From: Selenomonas ruminantium AC2024
GTDB lineage: Bacteria > Bacillota > Negativicutes > Selenomonadales > Selenomonadaceae
Reading direction: 5' to 3'
NCBI RefSeq assembly: GCF_000687995.1
Contig: NZ_JIAC01000001.1
Coordinates: 2,666,001 to 2,730,000 of the forward strand
Length of the DNA stretch: 64,000 nucleotides
This document shows, piece by piece, positions 52,226-59,161 of this stretch; the first letter of the stretch is position 1, and every line of letters starts with the position of its first letter. The notes under the pieces are model-generated. The model was given only the letters and a program-made list of their open reading frames with translations, had not been told where the DNA came from and did no database searches. The position numbers and the translations under genes are program-made.

Positions 52226-54487
52226 TTACTTCATGCGCTTAATGGTAAACCGTCCCGTCTCCACTTCCTTGCGATGGCAATGCGGGCACTCATTTTCGAT
52301 AAGTCCCGTATAGCCGCAAACCGGGTCGCGGTCAACCGGATGGTTGATGGAGAAGTAACCCATATCCGCATCGTGCATGGCGCGAACCAGACGTTCAAAG
52401 GCTTTGACATTCTTGGTCGGGTCGCCGTCCATTTCGATATAAGCGATATGGCCAGCGTTTTCCAAAGCATGATACGGCGCTTCAATGCGAATCTTGTCAA
52501 TAGCCTTAATCGGATAGTAAACCGGCACATGGGAGCTGTTGGTCATATAATCCCTGTCCGTAACCCCCTCAATCACACCATAGACCTTGCGGTTGGAACG
52601 CTGGAACTGACCGGCAGTCGATTCTGCCGGGGTTGCGAAACAGGACCAGTTCATATGTTCTTCTTCCGTGTATTTATCCATGCGCTCACGCAGATGGCCG
52701 ACAATCTTGAGGCCCAGCTCCTGCGCTTCAGCACTTTCACCGTGATGTTTGCCGATAAGAGCCTTGAGGCACTCAGCCAGACCGCAGAAGCCTACGGAAT
52801 AGGAAGCATGCTTCAGCACATCCTTGATGCTGTCATCGGCACGCAGCTTGTCGCTGTCCATCCAAACACCCTGCCCCATGAGGAACGGGTAGTTGTAGAC
52901 ATGCTTTTCTGCAATGACATTCAAGCGGGCGAGAATATAGTCATGGCTGATTTCGATATATTTATCGTAAAGCTGCCAGAACTTATCCATGTCTCCCTTG
53001 GCTTCCAAAGCCAGCTTCGGCAGATTGATGGTGGTGAAGGCAAAGTTACCGCGGCTGCCGGATTCTTCCGGGCCGTTGACATTGCTCATGACACGGGTGC
53101 GGCAGCCCATGGTAGCCACCGTGGAGTTGTAATCACCGGGCTTGTAATACTGGAGATTATACGGCGCATCGATGTTCACGAAGTTCGGGAACAGACGCTT
53201 GGCGCTGACCTTGCAAGCCTGCTGGAACAAATCGTAATTGGGGTCTTCGGGATTGTAGTTGACCCCGGCTTTCAGCTGGAACACCGAAATCGGGAAAATC
53301 GGCGTCTCACCGTTCCCCAGACCAGACCAGATGGCATTCAGCACCTCACGGGTGGCCAGGCGGCCTTCCGGGCTGGTATCCATGCCGTAGTTCAAAGAGC
53401 TGAAGGGCACCTGCGCACCGGCACGGCTATGCAGCGTGTTGAAGTTATGAATCATTGCCTCCATGGCCTGATGGGTTTCCTCCACCACATCAGCGCAGGC
53501 CAAGCGATAGACATTGCGGGCCAGACGGCCGGACTCATCCGTGGGCAGTTTATAAGTATCTGCCAGCACAGCTTCCAGAGCTTTCTTAATCGCCTGCACA
53601 GATTCAGCGGCACGGGCGTCTTCGTTATTTTCCGTATAGCTGCAGGCGCTGAAATCCATAGCCGGCTTAAAGTTTGCTTTAAATTCCTTTTCCGTGCCAA
53701 ATTCATGGGTATCGAACTGATACATCAACGCCTTGTGTGCTTCGCTGATAACTGCCTTGCGGAAGGACTTGCGCACACCATCAGCCATGGCATAGTCAAA
53801 GGCATTGATGGCCTGACCGCCGAACATATCGTTCTGGTTGGACTGAATGGCAATGGCCGCCAAGGAAGCATAGGAGCGGATGGAGTTCGGTTCACGCAGG
53901 AAGCCATGGCCCGTGGAGAAACCGCCCTTAAAGAGCTTCAGCAAATCAATCTGGCAGCAGTTAAAGGTAATCAGAGAGAAGTCCTTGTCGTGAATATGAA
54001 TCCAGTTCTCCTTGTCGGCCTCGCGGAACTCGTCGGTAAGCACATAGTTATCCACGAAATGCTTGGCACCTTCGGCCCCCAACTTCAGCATGATGCCCAT
54101 GGAAGCATCGGTGTTAATGTTAGCATTATCACGCTTGGAATCCACATCCACTGCATCGGCAAAGAAGATATCCCGATAGGAGGACATGAGGTGCTTCTGG
54201 GCAATACGGCGTTCCGTATGTTTCTGGCGGTAGGTGATATACTTCTTGGCAATATCATAGAAGTTGTACTTCATGAGCTCCTGCTCAACAATATCCTGAA
54301 TTTCCTCTACGCTGACATTCTCGCGATCCTGAATGTCCCACTCCACCTGACTGGTAACTTCATCAATATCCTTGGGGTTCATCTTATGGCCGCCGTCATT
54401 ATTGGCACCAGCGATGGCATTATAGATTTTCTCCCGGTTGTAAGGTACGGTATGTCCGGAACGCTTCGTAACTGTTTTCAAATTCAT
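52226..54487 (-). CDS. nrdD: Anaerobic (class III) ribonucleoside-triphosphate reductase, apparently lacking the glycyl-radical motif
   Basis: The 753-aa protein has an N-terminal ATP-cone (VTKRSGHTVPYNREKIYNAIAGANNDGG) and the class III catalytic barrel with GGFSTGHGFLREP, MGCRTRVMSNV and FAFTTINLPKL. The C-terminus reads SINHPVDRDPVCGYTGLIEN, ECPHC, then FTIKRMK and stop. That is the zinc-site region, but the expected following RRxxGY glycyl-radical segment is not there, and downstream DNA in any frame does not supply it before the hairpin repeats. No nrdG activase is next to it. Either this is a variant family or a 3'-truncated gene. It has its own promoter and a leader reading frame. Confidence 0.88.
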   Translation of the reverse strand: MNLKTVTKRSGHTVPYNREKIYNAIAGANNDGGHKMNPKDIDEVTSQVEWDIQDRENVSVEEIQDIVEQELMKYNFYDIAKKYITYRQKHTERRIAQKHLMSSYRDIFFADAVDVDSKRDNANINTDASMGIMLKLGAEGAKHFVDNYVLTDEFREADKENWIHIHDKDFSLITFNCCQIDLLKLFKGGFSTGHGFLREPNSIRSYASLAAIAIQSNQNDMFGGQAINAFDYAMADGVRKSFRKAVISEAHKALMYQFDTHEFGTEKEFKANFKPAMDFSACSYTENNEDARAAESVQAIKKALEAVLADTYKLPTDESGRLARNVYRLACADVVEETHQAMEAMIHNFNTLHSRAGAQVPFSSLNYGMDTSPEGRLATREVLNAIWSGLGNGETPIFPISVFQLKAGVNYNPEDPNYDLFQQACKVSAKRLFPNFVNIDAPYNLQYYKPGDYNSTVATMGCRTRVMSNVNGPEESGSRGNFAFTTINLPKLALEAKGDMDKFWQLYDKYIEISHDYILARLNVIAEKHVYNYPFLMGQGVWMDSDKLRADDSIKDVLKHASYSVGFCGLAECLKALIGKHHGESAEAQELGLKIVGHLRERMDKYTEEEHMNWSCFATPAESTAGQFQRSNRKVYGVIEGVTDRDYMTNSSHVPVYYPIKAIDKIRIEAPYHALENAGHIAYIEMDGDPTKNVKAFERLVRAMHDADMGYFSINHPVDRDPVCGYTGLIENECPHCHRKEVETGRFTIKRMK

Positions 54488-54518
54488 AGACTACAGGCAC
54501 CGCTATCTTGCGGTTCAC
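54420..54518 (-). CDS. Possible 32-aa leader reading frame overlapping nrdD
   Basis: A GTG at 54518 follows GAGGAGG by seven bases, the best ribosome-binding site in this leader. It opens a 32-codon frame (MNRKIAVPVVYEFENSYEAF...) that overlaps the first 68 bases of nrdD in another frame. The nrdD ATG itself has no good site, and a TAG lies in frame just before it. This could be a coupling or regulatory leader peptide. Confidence 0.35.
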   Translation of the reverse strand: MNRKIAVPVVYEFENSYEAFRTYRTLQPGENL

Positions 54519-54568
54519 CCTCACGCCTCCTCTATATGTTGTGGTTAATTTATGTCGTAACGGTATAT

Positions 54569-54597
54569 ATTGTAGCAAATAACGGTCTTTTTCGCAA
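54569..54597 (-). promoter_or_regulatory. Sigma-A-type promoter of nrdD
   Basis: On the minus strand TTGCGA (54597-54592), 17 bases and TACAAT (54574-54569) lie about 80 bases before the nrdD ATG. Confidence 0.72.
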
Positions 54598-54637
54598 TGA
54601 AAAAAAATCACAGCCCGGTATAGTTAAGCGCAAAAAA

Positions 54638-54666
54638 AACGGCAGAACCCGTAAGATTCTGCCGTT
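54638..54666 (-). terminator. Rho-independent terminator of the OhrR-like gene
   Basis: A 10-bp perfect stem AACGGCAGAA/TTCTGCCGTT with a 9-nt loop is followed by a run of T on the minus strand, 25 bases after the stop codon. Confidence 0.9.
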
Positions 54667-54690
54667 ATCACAGGTAAATTTTTTTCTCAA

Positions 54691-55143
54691 TTACTGTTTG
54701 CTGTTGCTGACTTCTAAAATGCCAATCAGCTTATACAGCAGGCGATAAAGTTCCTGAGCATCCTCCATGGGAAACTCTGCCACTTCATTGGCCATAGCCT
54801 GGGGAATCTTGGCAGCAGCCCGCTTGAGCTTACGGCCTTCCTCCGTAATGCAGGCGATAACTACCCGCTCATCCACCGTGGAGCGCTCCCGCTTCAAATA
54901 TCCCTTGCTTTCCAGCTTCTTTAAGAGCGGGGTAAGCGTGCCCGAATCCAGATGCAGCTTCTTGCCCAAATCCCGTACACTGACCTTGCCCTCTTCCCAA
55001 AGGACCATCATCGTAATGTACTGGGTGTAGGTAAGACCTAACGCATCGAGATGAGGACGGTATGCCTTAACGACTTCCCGGGCGCAGGCATACAGGGGGA
55101 AACAAACTTGATTCTCCAAACGCAATGAATCTTTTTTGTCCAT
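54691..55143 (-). CDS. MarR-family regulator, OhrR-like
   Basis: The 150-aa protein matches the OhrR subgroup: a redox-type cysteine near the N-terminus (NQVCFPLYACAREVVKAY), the MarR winged helix (LTYTQYITMMVLWEEGKVSVRDLGKKLHLDSGTLTPLLKKLESKGYLKR) and the wing RSTVDERVV. OhrR repressors sense organic peroxides and control ohr. No ohr gene is in the window; the divergent neighbour is a phosphoethanolamine transferase. Confidence 0.85.
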   Translation of the reverse strand: MDKKDSLRLENQVCFPLYACAREVVKAYRPHLDALGLTYTQYITMMVLWEEGKVSVRDLGKKLHLDSGTLTPLLKKLESKGYLKRERSTVDERVVIACITEEGRKLKRAAAKIPQAMANEVAEFPMEDAQELYRLLYKLIGILEVSNSKQ

Positions 55144-55295
55144 AAAATCTCCCTCATTTCAAATATTTTATCACACTTTGATTTTAGTATTTTTCCCTCT
55201 AAAAGTCAACGATAAAACTATTTTGTAATCTAGTTATCAAATGAATTTATTCTGATATTATTTACTTTTTCGGACATATGTCCTCTTATTGCAAA

Positions 55296-55324
55296 TTGAC
55301 TACCGCCGCAATTTCGTGTAGAAT
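55296..55324 (+). promoter_or_regulatory. Sigma-A-type promoter of the phosphoethanolamine transferase
   Basis: TTGACT (55296-55301), a 17-base spacer and TAGAAT (55319-55324) lie about 40 bases before the ATG at 55364, with ribosome-binding site AAAGGAAG. Confidence 0.75.
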
Positions 55325-55363
55325 TGTCGTTGTACTTTCATTATATATAAAGGAAGAATGTTT

Positions 55364-57208
55364 ATGACTATAACCAGTGCACAGCAGGATGCCTTCATCC
55401 GCCGACTGGCAGCGGCGGCCAGTTATTTCTGCTGTCTTATCGCTTTTTACATCGACATCGGACAGGACATGGGCGCCAAATACTTTATGCCCATCCTCCT
55501 GCCTGTGATTGCCGCTTTGGTGCTGACACAATACGCCACCCGCGTGTCCATCTTCAGCCGGGCGGCACTTCCCAATCTCCTCACGAGCTTAGGCTGGAGC
55601 ATGACCTTTCCGCTGCTCTATGCCTGGACTTACAACTCGGTCTGGTATCAGTCCAAAATCTGTTTTGACTTCGTGGTGGGTACGGCAGCCTTCGTGCTCC
55701 TGATGAGCATCGAAAGTGTACTGACACGGCTAGGTCATGTAAAGATAAGTTCTCTCTTTATGGCGCTCCTGAACTTCGCCTGTCTGGCCATTCCCTTTAT
55801 CCAGTGGGTTTATTACTGCCTCTTCTGGCACTGCCTGACCCCAGCCTCCTTGATGGCCCTTTACCTGACCAACTACAACGAGAGCATTGACTTCATCCAG
55901 TCCAATCTGGGTCTTGTGCCCACCCTTTTGATTTTCACCGGCTTTGCGCTCTTCATCTATCTGGCTTATCGGGCGCATCTGCACTTTGCCCGGCTGACGG
56001 AAGATGATGAAGCCAGCGCCCTGCGGCTTTCCACGTTGGGTGTGCTGACCTTCCTCGCCCTTTGGGCACACAGCTACTACATTCCCCAGACTTCCTTTGC
56101 CGAACTTTGGGAGGATGTAACCACCTATGTGACCCAGACGCAGGAATACAGTATTGGCCATGATGAGCGCTACGACAGCCTGATTATCGACACGGAAAAC
56201 ACGCTGGCTGCCAAAGCTCCGGGCACGGTCATCCTCATCATCGGTGAGTCTGCTTCCCGGAACTACATGAAGGCTTACACACCGGAGTTCCCCTATGAGA
56301 ACACGCCCTGGCTTAACGAAAAACTGGCGAACGCTGAATCAGGCTTTATCAATTATCATAACGCCTATTCTTCCTGGTCCCAGACGGTGCCTGTACTGCA
56401 GCGTGCCCTGACAGAACAGAGCCAGTACAACGGCAAGGAGTTCTTTGAATCCGCCTCCATCCTCGATGTGGCCAAAAAAGCCGGCTACGAAACCTGGTGG
56501 TTCAGCAATCAGGGCCGCTATGGCCAGTACGACAGCGCCATCACCTTGGTGGCCAAAACCGCTGACCACGCCACCTGGACGGACGATTCCTACACCTTTA
56601 CCGATAAGTATGACGAGGCGCTCCTGCCATATCTGACGCAGATTGACCCGTCCAAGAATAACTTCATCGTCCTGCACATCATGGGCAGCCATATCTACTA
56701 CAACAACCGCTATCCTGCTGCCTTCGATAAGTTCCAGACCACGGAAGAAGATTCCCGGGCCACTTCGACACCATCTTATGCCAACAGCATCCTCTACACG
56801 GATTATGTGGTCAGCCAGGTCTTTGACTACGCGCAGAAACATCTGAATCTGCAGGCCATGGTCTACTTCTCCGACCACGGAGAAAACCTGGAAATCTCCC
56901 ATAACCCGGATGTGTTCAGCTTCGATATGGTGCGAATTCCCTTCTGGGTTTACATCTCCCCGGGCTATCAGGCAGCCATGCCCCGTCATTCGGCCGCCCT
57001 CTATGACCACCAGCATCGTTACTTTACCAACGACATGCTCTACGATACCATCAGTGGTCTCTTAAATGCCCCTTCCAACCGCTACAATCCCGAACAGGAC
57101 TTTGCCAGCTTCAGCTATAGCTTCAATCGGCAGAACCTGACCACCATGCTCGGTCAGCACAAGCTCACCGAGGACCCGGACGGCAGCCCGGAAGAACCAA
57201 CCGAATAA
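55364..57208 (+). CDS. Phosphoethanolamine transferase-like membrane sulfatase (EptA/CptA family)
   Basis: The protein of about 614 aa has four or five N-terminal membrane segments (about 15-215) and a C-terminal alkaline-phosphatase-type domain. IIGESASRNYMKAY holds the likely Ser/Thr nucleophile region, and HIMGSHIYYNNRYP and FSDHGENL supply metal ligands. Such enzymes move phosphoethanolamine from phosphatidylethanolamine to lipid A, core sugar or other surface glycans, often raising polymyxin resistance. The substrate here is unknown. The ATG at 55364 is better spaced from AAAGGAAG than the one at 55358. It is divergent from the OhrR-like gene. Confidence 0.85.
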   Translation: MTITSAQQDAFIRRLAAAASYFCCLIAFYIDIGQDMGAKYFMPILLPVIAALVLTQYATRVSIFSRAALPNLLTSLGWSMTFPLLYAWTYNSVWYQSKICFDFVVGTAAFVLLMSIESVLTRLGHVKISSLFMALLNFACLAIPFIQWVYYCLFWHCLTPASLMALYLTNYNESIDFIQSNLGLVPTLLIFTGFALFIYLAYRAHLHFARLTEDDEASALRLSTLGVLTFLALWAHSYYIPQTSFAELWEDVTTYVTQTQEYSIGHDERYDSLIIDTENTLAAKAPGTVILIIGESASRNYMKAYTPEFPYENTPWLNEKLANAESGFINYHNAYSSWSQTVPVLQRALTEQSQYNGKEFFESASILDVAKKAGYETWWFSNQGRYGQYDSAITLVAKTADHATWTDDSYTFTDKYDEALLPYLTQIDPSKNNFIVLHIMGSHIYYNNRYPAAFDKFQTTEEDSRATSTPSYANSILYTDYVVSQVFDYAQKHLNLQAMVYFSDHGENLEISHNPDVFSFDMVRIPFWVYISPGYQAAMPRHSAALYDHQHRYFTNDMLYDTISGLLNAPSNRYNPEQDFASFSYSFNRQNLTTMLGQHKLTEDPDGSPEEPTE

Positions 57209-57214
57209 ACAGCA

Positions 57215-57256
57215 AAACAACCTTGCCTGCAACAAATGCAGAGCAAGGCTGTTTTG
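57215..57256. terminator. Bidirectional terminator between convergent genes
   Basis: The stem AACAACCTTGC/GCAAGGCTGTT (one mismatch) with an inner CTGCA/TGCAG stem lies between the phosphoethanolamine transferase (plus) and a small membrane-protein gene (minus). T-runs occur on both sides. Confidence 0.82.
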
Positions 57257-57260
57257 TATG

Positions 57261-57614
57261 TTATTTACTTTCCGTATGTTTGTCTTTGCCAAACCATAAC
57301 CAGAATAAGAAGGGGAAAACAATGAATTCCACCAGCACTATGATGGCAAACAGGCCATTGATAAAATCCCAACTCAGGAAAAAAGATTCCTGTCTGGGCT
57401 CTGGCGGCAGATGCAGGCGATTCGGCACAAAACCGCTGACAATCTGTGGCTCTTCCTTCGTGCCCGCCGCCGTAGCCACCGGCACCTGCGCGCTGTCCTT
57501 ATCCGGAACTTCCTCCACGAAGATTCCCGCAAGACAGGTCAGCGTTAACGACAGCACAGCTACAATTAACAATGTCATTATTTTATTGTCCCTGGCCCCC
57601 TGCCGACTATCCAT
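57261..57614 (-). CDS. Small two-pass membrane protein of unknown function
   Basis: This protein of about 117 aa has two hydrophobic segments: about 12-33 (MTLLIVAVLSLTLTCLAGIF) and about 83-108 (FINGLFAIIVLVEFIVFPFLFWLWFG). A Pro/Glu-rich extracytoplasmic loop joins them, and the tail is short and charged (KDKHTESK). The ATG at 57614 has AGGAAG nearby; upstream frame extends to 57686 without a site. No family is recognised. It is convergent with the transferase gene and next to the hairpin array. Confidence 0.55.
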   Translation of the reverse strand: MDSRQGARDNKIMTLLIVAVLSLTLTCLAGIFVEEVPDKDSAQVPVATAAGTKEEPQIVSGFVPNRLHLPPEPRQESFFLSWDFINGLFAIIVLVEFIVFPFLFWLWFGKDKHTESK

Positions 57615-57723
57615 TGCTCTTCCTCTCATAATATTTAATCTTTCTTTAATAAAGTTCTTTCTATACTTTACCCTCTTAACCGTCATTTGTCAAATTAGAT
57701 TGAATCTGTTCGAAGCGCAAGAC

Positions 57724-57806
57724 GGAGGGAAGGGGAGGCAATAACTTTCGCCTGCTTATGCAAGCTTGCCTAACGCGACCGAAAGCCATTGCCTCCCCTT
57801 CCCTCC
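57724..57806 (-). repeat. Hairpin repeat E5 (opposite orientation)
   Basis: Outer arms of 19 bp (GGAGGGAAGGGGAGGCAAT and its complement) are perfect. The core reads on the minus strand GTCGCGTTAGGCAAGC then TTGCATAAGC, so the copy lies opposite to E1-E4. On the minus strand it is followed by GTCTTGCGCTTCGA, a diverged form of the family tail. Confidence 0.88.
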
Positions 57807-57860
57807 TTGGTTTTGGCACTGCTGCGCAGAGAGACGCACTCATCACATAGTTCATACTAA

Positions 57861-57962
57861 GCCCGAGATGACTGGTGATGTTTTCCGTAGCTTTTGACAA
57901 ACCTGTCTATGGCGGAGGAAAATATTACCAGTCAGCTCGGGCGTCTTAACGCATGGATGTAA
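57861..57962 (+). repeat. Hairpin repeat E4 with tail
   Basis: The 82-base hairpin (57861-57942) has arms GCCCGAGATGACTGGT and complement with one mismatch, an inner TTTTCC/GGAAAA stem and a variant core (GTAGCTTTTGACAAACCTGTC). The tail GTCTTAACGCATGGATGTAA follows (57943-57962). Confidence 0.85.
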
Positions 57963-57973
57963 TGTACACAGTA

Positions 57974-58074
57974 GCCGCGGGGACAGATGATGTTTTTCCG
58001 TTGCGTTAGGCAAGCCTGCATAAGCTAAGGAAAAATATTATCTGTCCCCGCGGCGGCATATCATATCGATGTAA
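57974..58074 (+). repeat. Hairpin repeat E3 with tail
   Basis: The 81-base hairpin (57974-58054) has perfect 15-bp arms GCCGCGGGGACAGAT/ATCTGTCCCCGCGGC, an inner TTTTTCC/GGAAAAA stem and core TTGCGTTAGGCAAGCCTGCA then TAAGC. The tail GGCATATCATATCGATGTAA follows. It starts 11 bases after the E4 tail. Confidence 0.9.
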
Positions 58075-58130
58075 GATACGCACAAAGCCCCTCTATACAA
58101 CTTATCGCCACTATGTAATATACGAAAAAA

Positions 58131-58230
58131 GCCCGGTGGCTGATAATGCTTTTCCGTCGCGTTAGGCAAGCCTGCATAAGCAGAGGAAAAGTATTATCAG
58201 CCACCGGGCGTCTTATCATATCGATGTTAA
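58131..58230 (+). repeat. Hairpin repeat E2 with tail
   Basis: The 79-base hairpin (58131-58209) has perfect 17-bp arms starting GCCCGGTGGCTGATAAT, an inner CTTTTCC/GGAAAAG stem and the family core. The tail GTCTTATCATATCGATGTTAA follows. Its outer arms are the same as those of E1, 6 kb away. It ends shortly after the secF stop. Confidence 0.9.
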
Positions 58231-58243
58231 CGAAATAACAATC

Positions 58244-59161
58244 TTACTTGGCTACAGCCGGATTAGCTGCCGCCTTTTTCTTATCCCCCATCTTACGCAA
58301 CACAATCCAGAGCGGGCTGGCAATGAAGATGGACGAATAACAGCCGCAGCCGAAACCAACCAGCAGGGCAAAAGCGAAGTCCTTGGTGGTTTCACCGCCG
58401 AAGAAGTACAGGGCGAAGGTCGTAAACATTACCGTAAACACCGTGTACAAGGAACGGGTCAGGGTCTGGAACACCGAGGTGTTGACCAGCTGAACCACAT
58501 CGCCGCCCCGGCGGAAGTGAAGCTTCAGGTTTTCGCGGATGCGGTCGAAGATAACGATGGTATCATTGATGGAGTAACCAACAATGGTTAAGAGCGCCGC
58601 AATAAAGGAAGAATCAATCTGACGGCCCGTAAAGGAGAACACCGCCAGCACGATGAGGATATCGTGCACGAGTGCGAGCACGGCCGCTACACCGAAGCGC
58701 CATTCAAAGCGATAAGCAACATAGGCAATGATGAGTGCCCAGGAAACCACGAGGGCCATCACCGCATTGGTAATCAGCTCGCCGCCAATCGTCGCACCGA
58801 CTTTTTCCTCGCGGAGCACATCGTAGTTTGCCACATCGGTCTTGATGGCCGCCATGACTTCCTTGCGCTGTTCCTCTTCCATATCCGTCGTGCGAATCAT
58901 AACATTTTCTGCTTCCGTCACGCCGGTTTCAGCGCCGGTAAGCTGAATCTGGGAACCTTCCAAGCCGAACTTAGCAAGGCTCGTACGCACTTCAGCAATC
59001 GCCACAGGACGTTCAAATTTCAAATCGATAATGGTACCACCAGTGAAGTCGATACCGAAGTTAAAGCCCCGGGTAAACATGCAGATAAGCCCGGCCACAA
59101 TGATAACTGTGGAAATGGCGAACCAAATCTTGGAACGCCCGGCAATATCAAGCTTGTTCAT
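58244..59161 (-). CDS. secF: SecF, protein-export membrane protein
   Basis: The 305-aa protein has six membrane segments, the start IWFAISTVIIVAGLICMFTRGFNFGIDFTGGTII and the RND motif TIVGYSINDTIVIFDRIREN. It works with SecD, using proton motive force to finish Sec-dependent export. Its ATG lies inside the end of secD (14-base overlap). The Lys/Ala-rich tail is unremarkable. Confidence 0.96.
   Translation of the reverse strand: MNKLDIAGRSKIWFAISTVIIVAGLICMFTRGFNFGIDFTGGTIIDLKFERPVAIAEVRTSLAKFGLEGSQIQLTGAETGVTEAENVMIRTTDMEEEQRKEVMAAIKTDVANYDVLREEKVGATIGGELITNAVMALVVSWALIIAYVAYRFEWRFGVAAVLALVHDILIVLAVFSFTGRQIDSSFIAALLTIVGYSINDTIVIFDRIRENLKLHFRRGGDVVQLVNTSVFQTLTRSLYTVFTVMFTTFALYFFGGETTKDFAFALLVGFGCGCYSSIFIASPLWIVLRKMGDKKKAAANPAVAK

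Larger units (their letters stand above)
57687..58243. other. 557-base non-coding interval filled by hairpin repeats
   Basis: Between the small membrane-protein gene and secF there is no supportable gene; a 74-codon minus-strand frame is only the hairpin DNA read through. It contains four hairpin repeats (E5, E4, E3, E2) listed separately. They are joined by conserved tails and by unrelated short spacers such as the 56 bases between E3 and E2. Confidence 0.8.

Noticed and set aside
52290-52330. VCGYTG in NrdD as the glycyl-radical site
   Set aside because: It precedes the CPHC pair and matches the zinc-site region (CGYTG/CGFTG type). The radical Gly lies after the second Cys pair in known class III enzymes.
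52274-54748. Plus-strand open frame of 824 codons
   Set aside because: It is antisense to nrdD over almost its whole length; the NrdD protein motifs are clear on the minus strand.
57676-57900. Minus-strand frame of 74 codons
   Set aside because: It only reads through hairpin repeats E5 and E4; there is no ribosome-binding site and no protein-like pattern.
57974-58054. Possible integron attC sites because of GCGTTAGGC in each repeat
   Set aside because: In attC sites the GTTRRRY/RYYYAAC boxes are at the outer ends; here GTTAGGC is in the hairpin loop. No integrase is in the window, and no gene cassettes separate the repeats.
57861-58209. REP elements with a RAYT transposase
   Set aside because: The typical GTAG foot next to the hairpin is not conserved among the copies, and no tyrosine transposase gene is present in the window. 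A distant relative cannot be excluded.
57724-58230. Possible CRISPR array
   Set aside because: Units are hairpins of about 80 bases with different arms and irregular gaps (11 to 56 bases). There is no short constant repeat with uniform unique spacers, and no cas genes are nearby.
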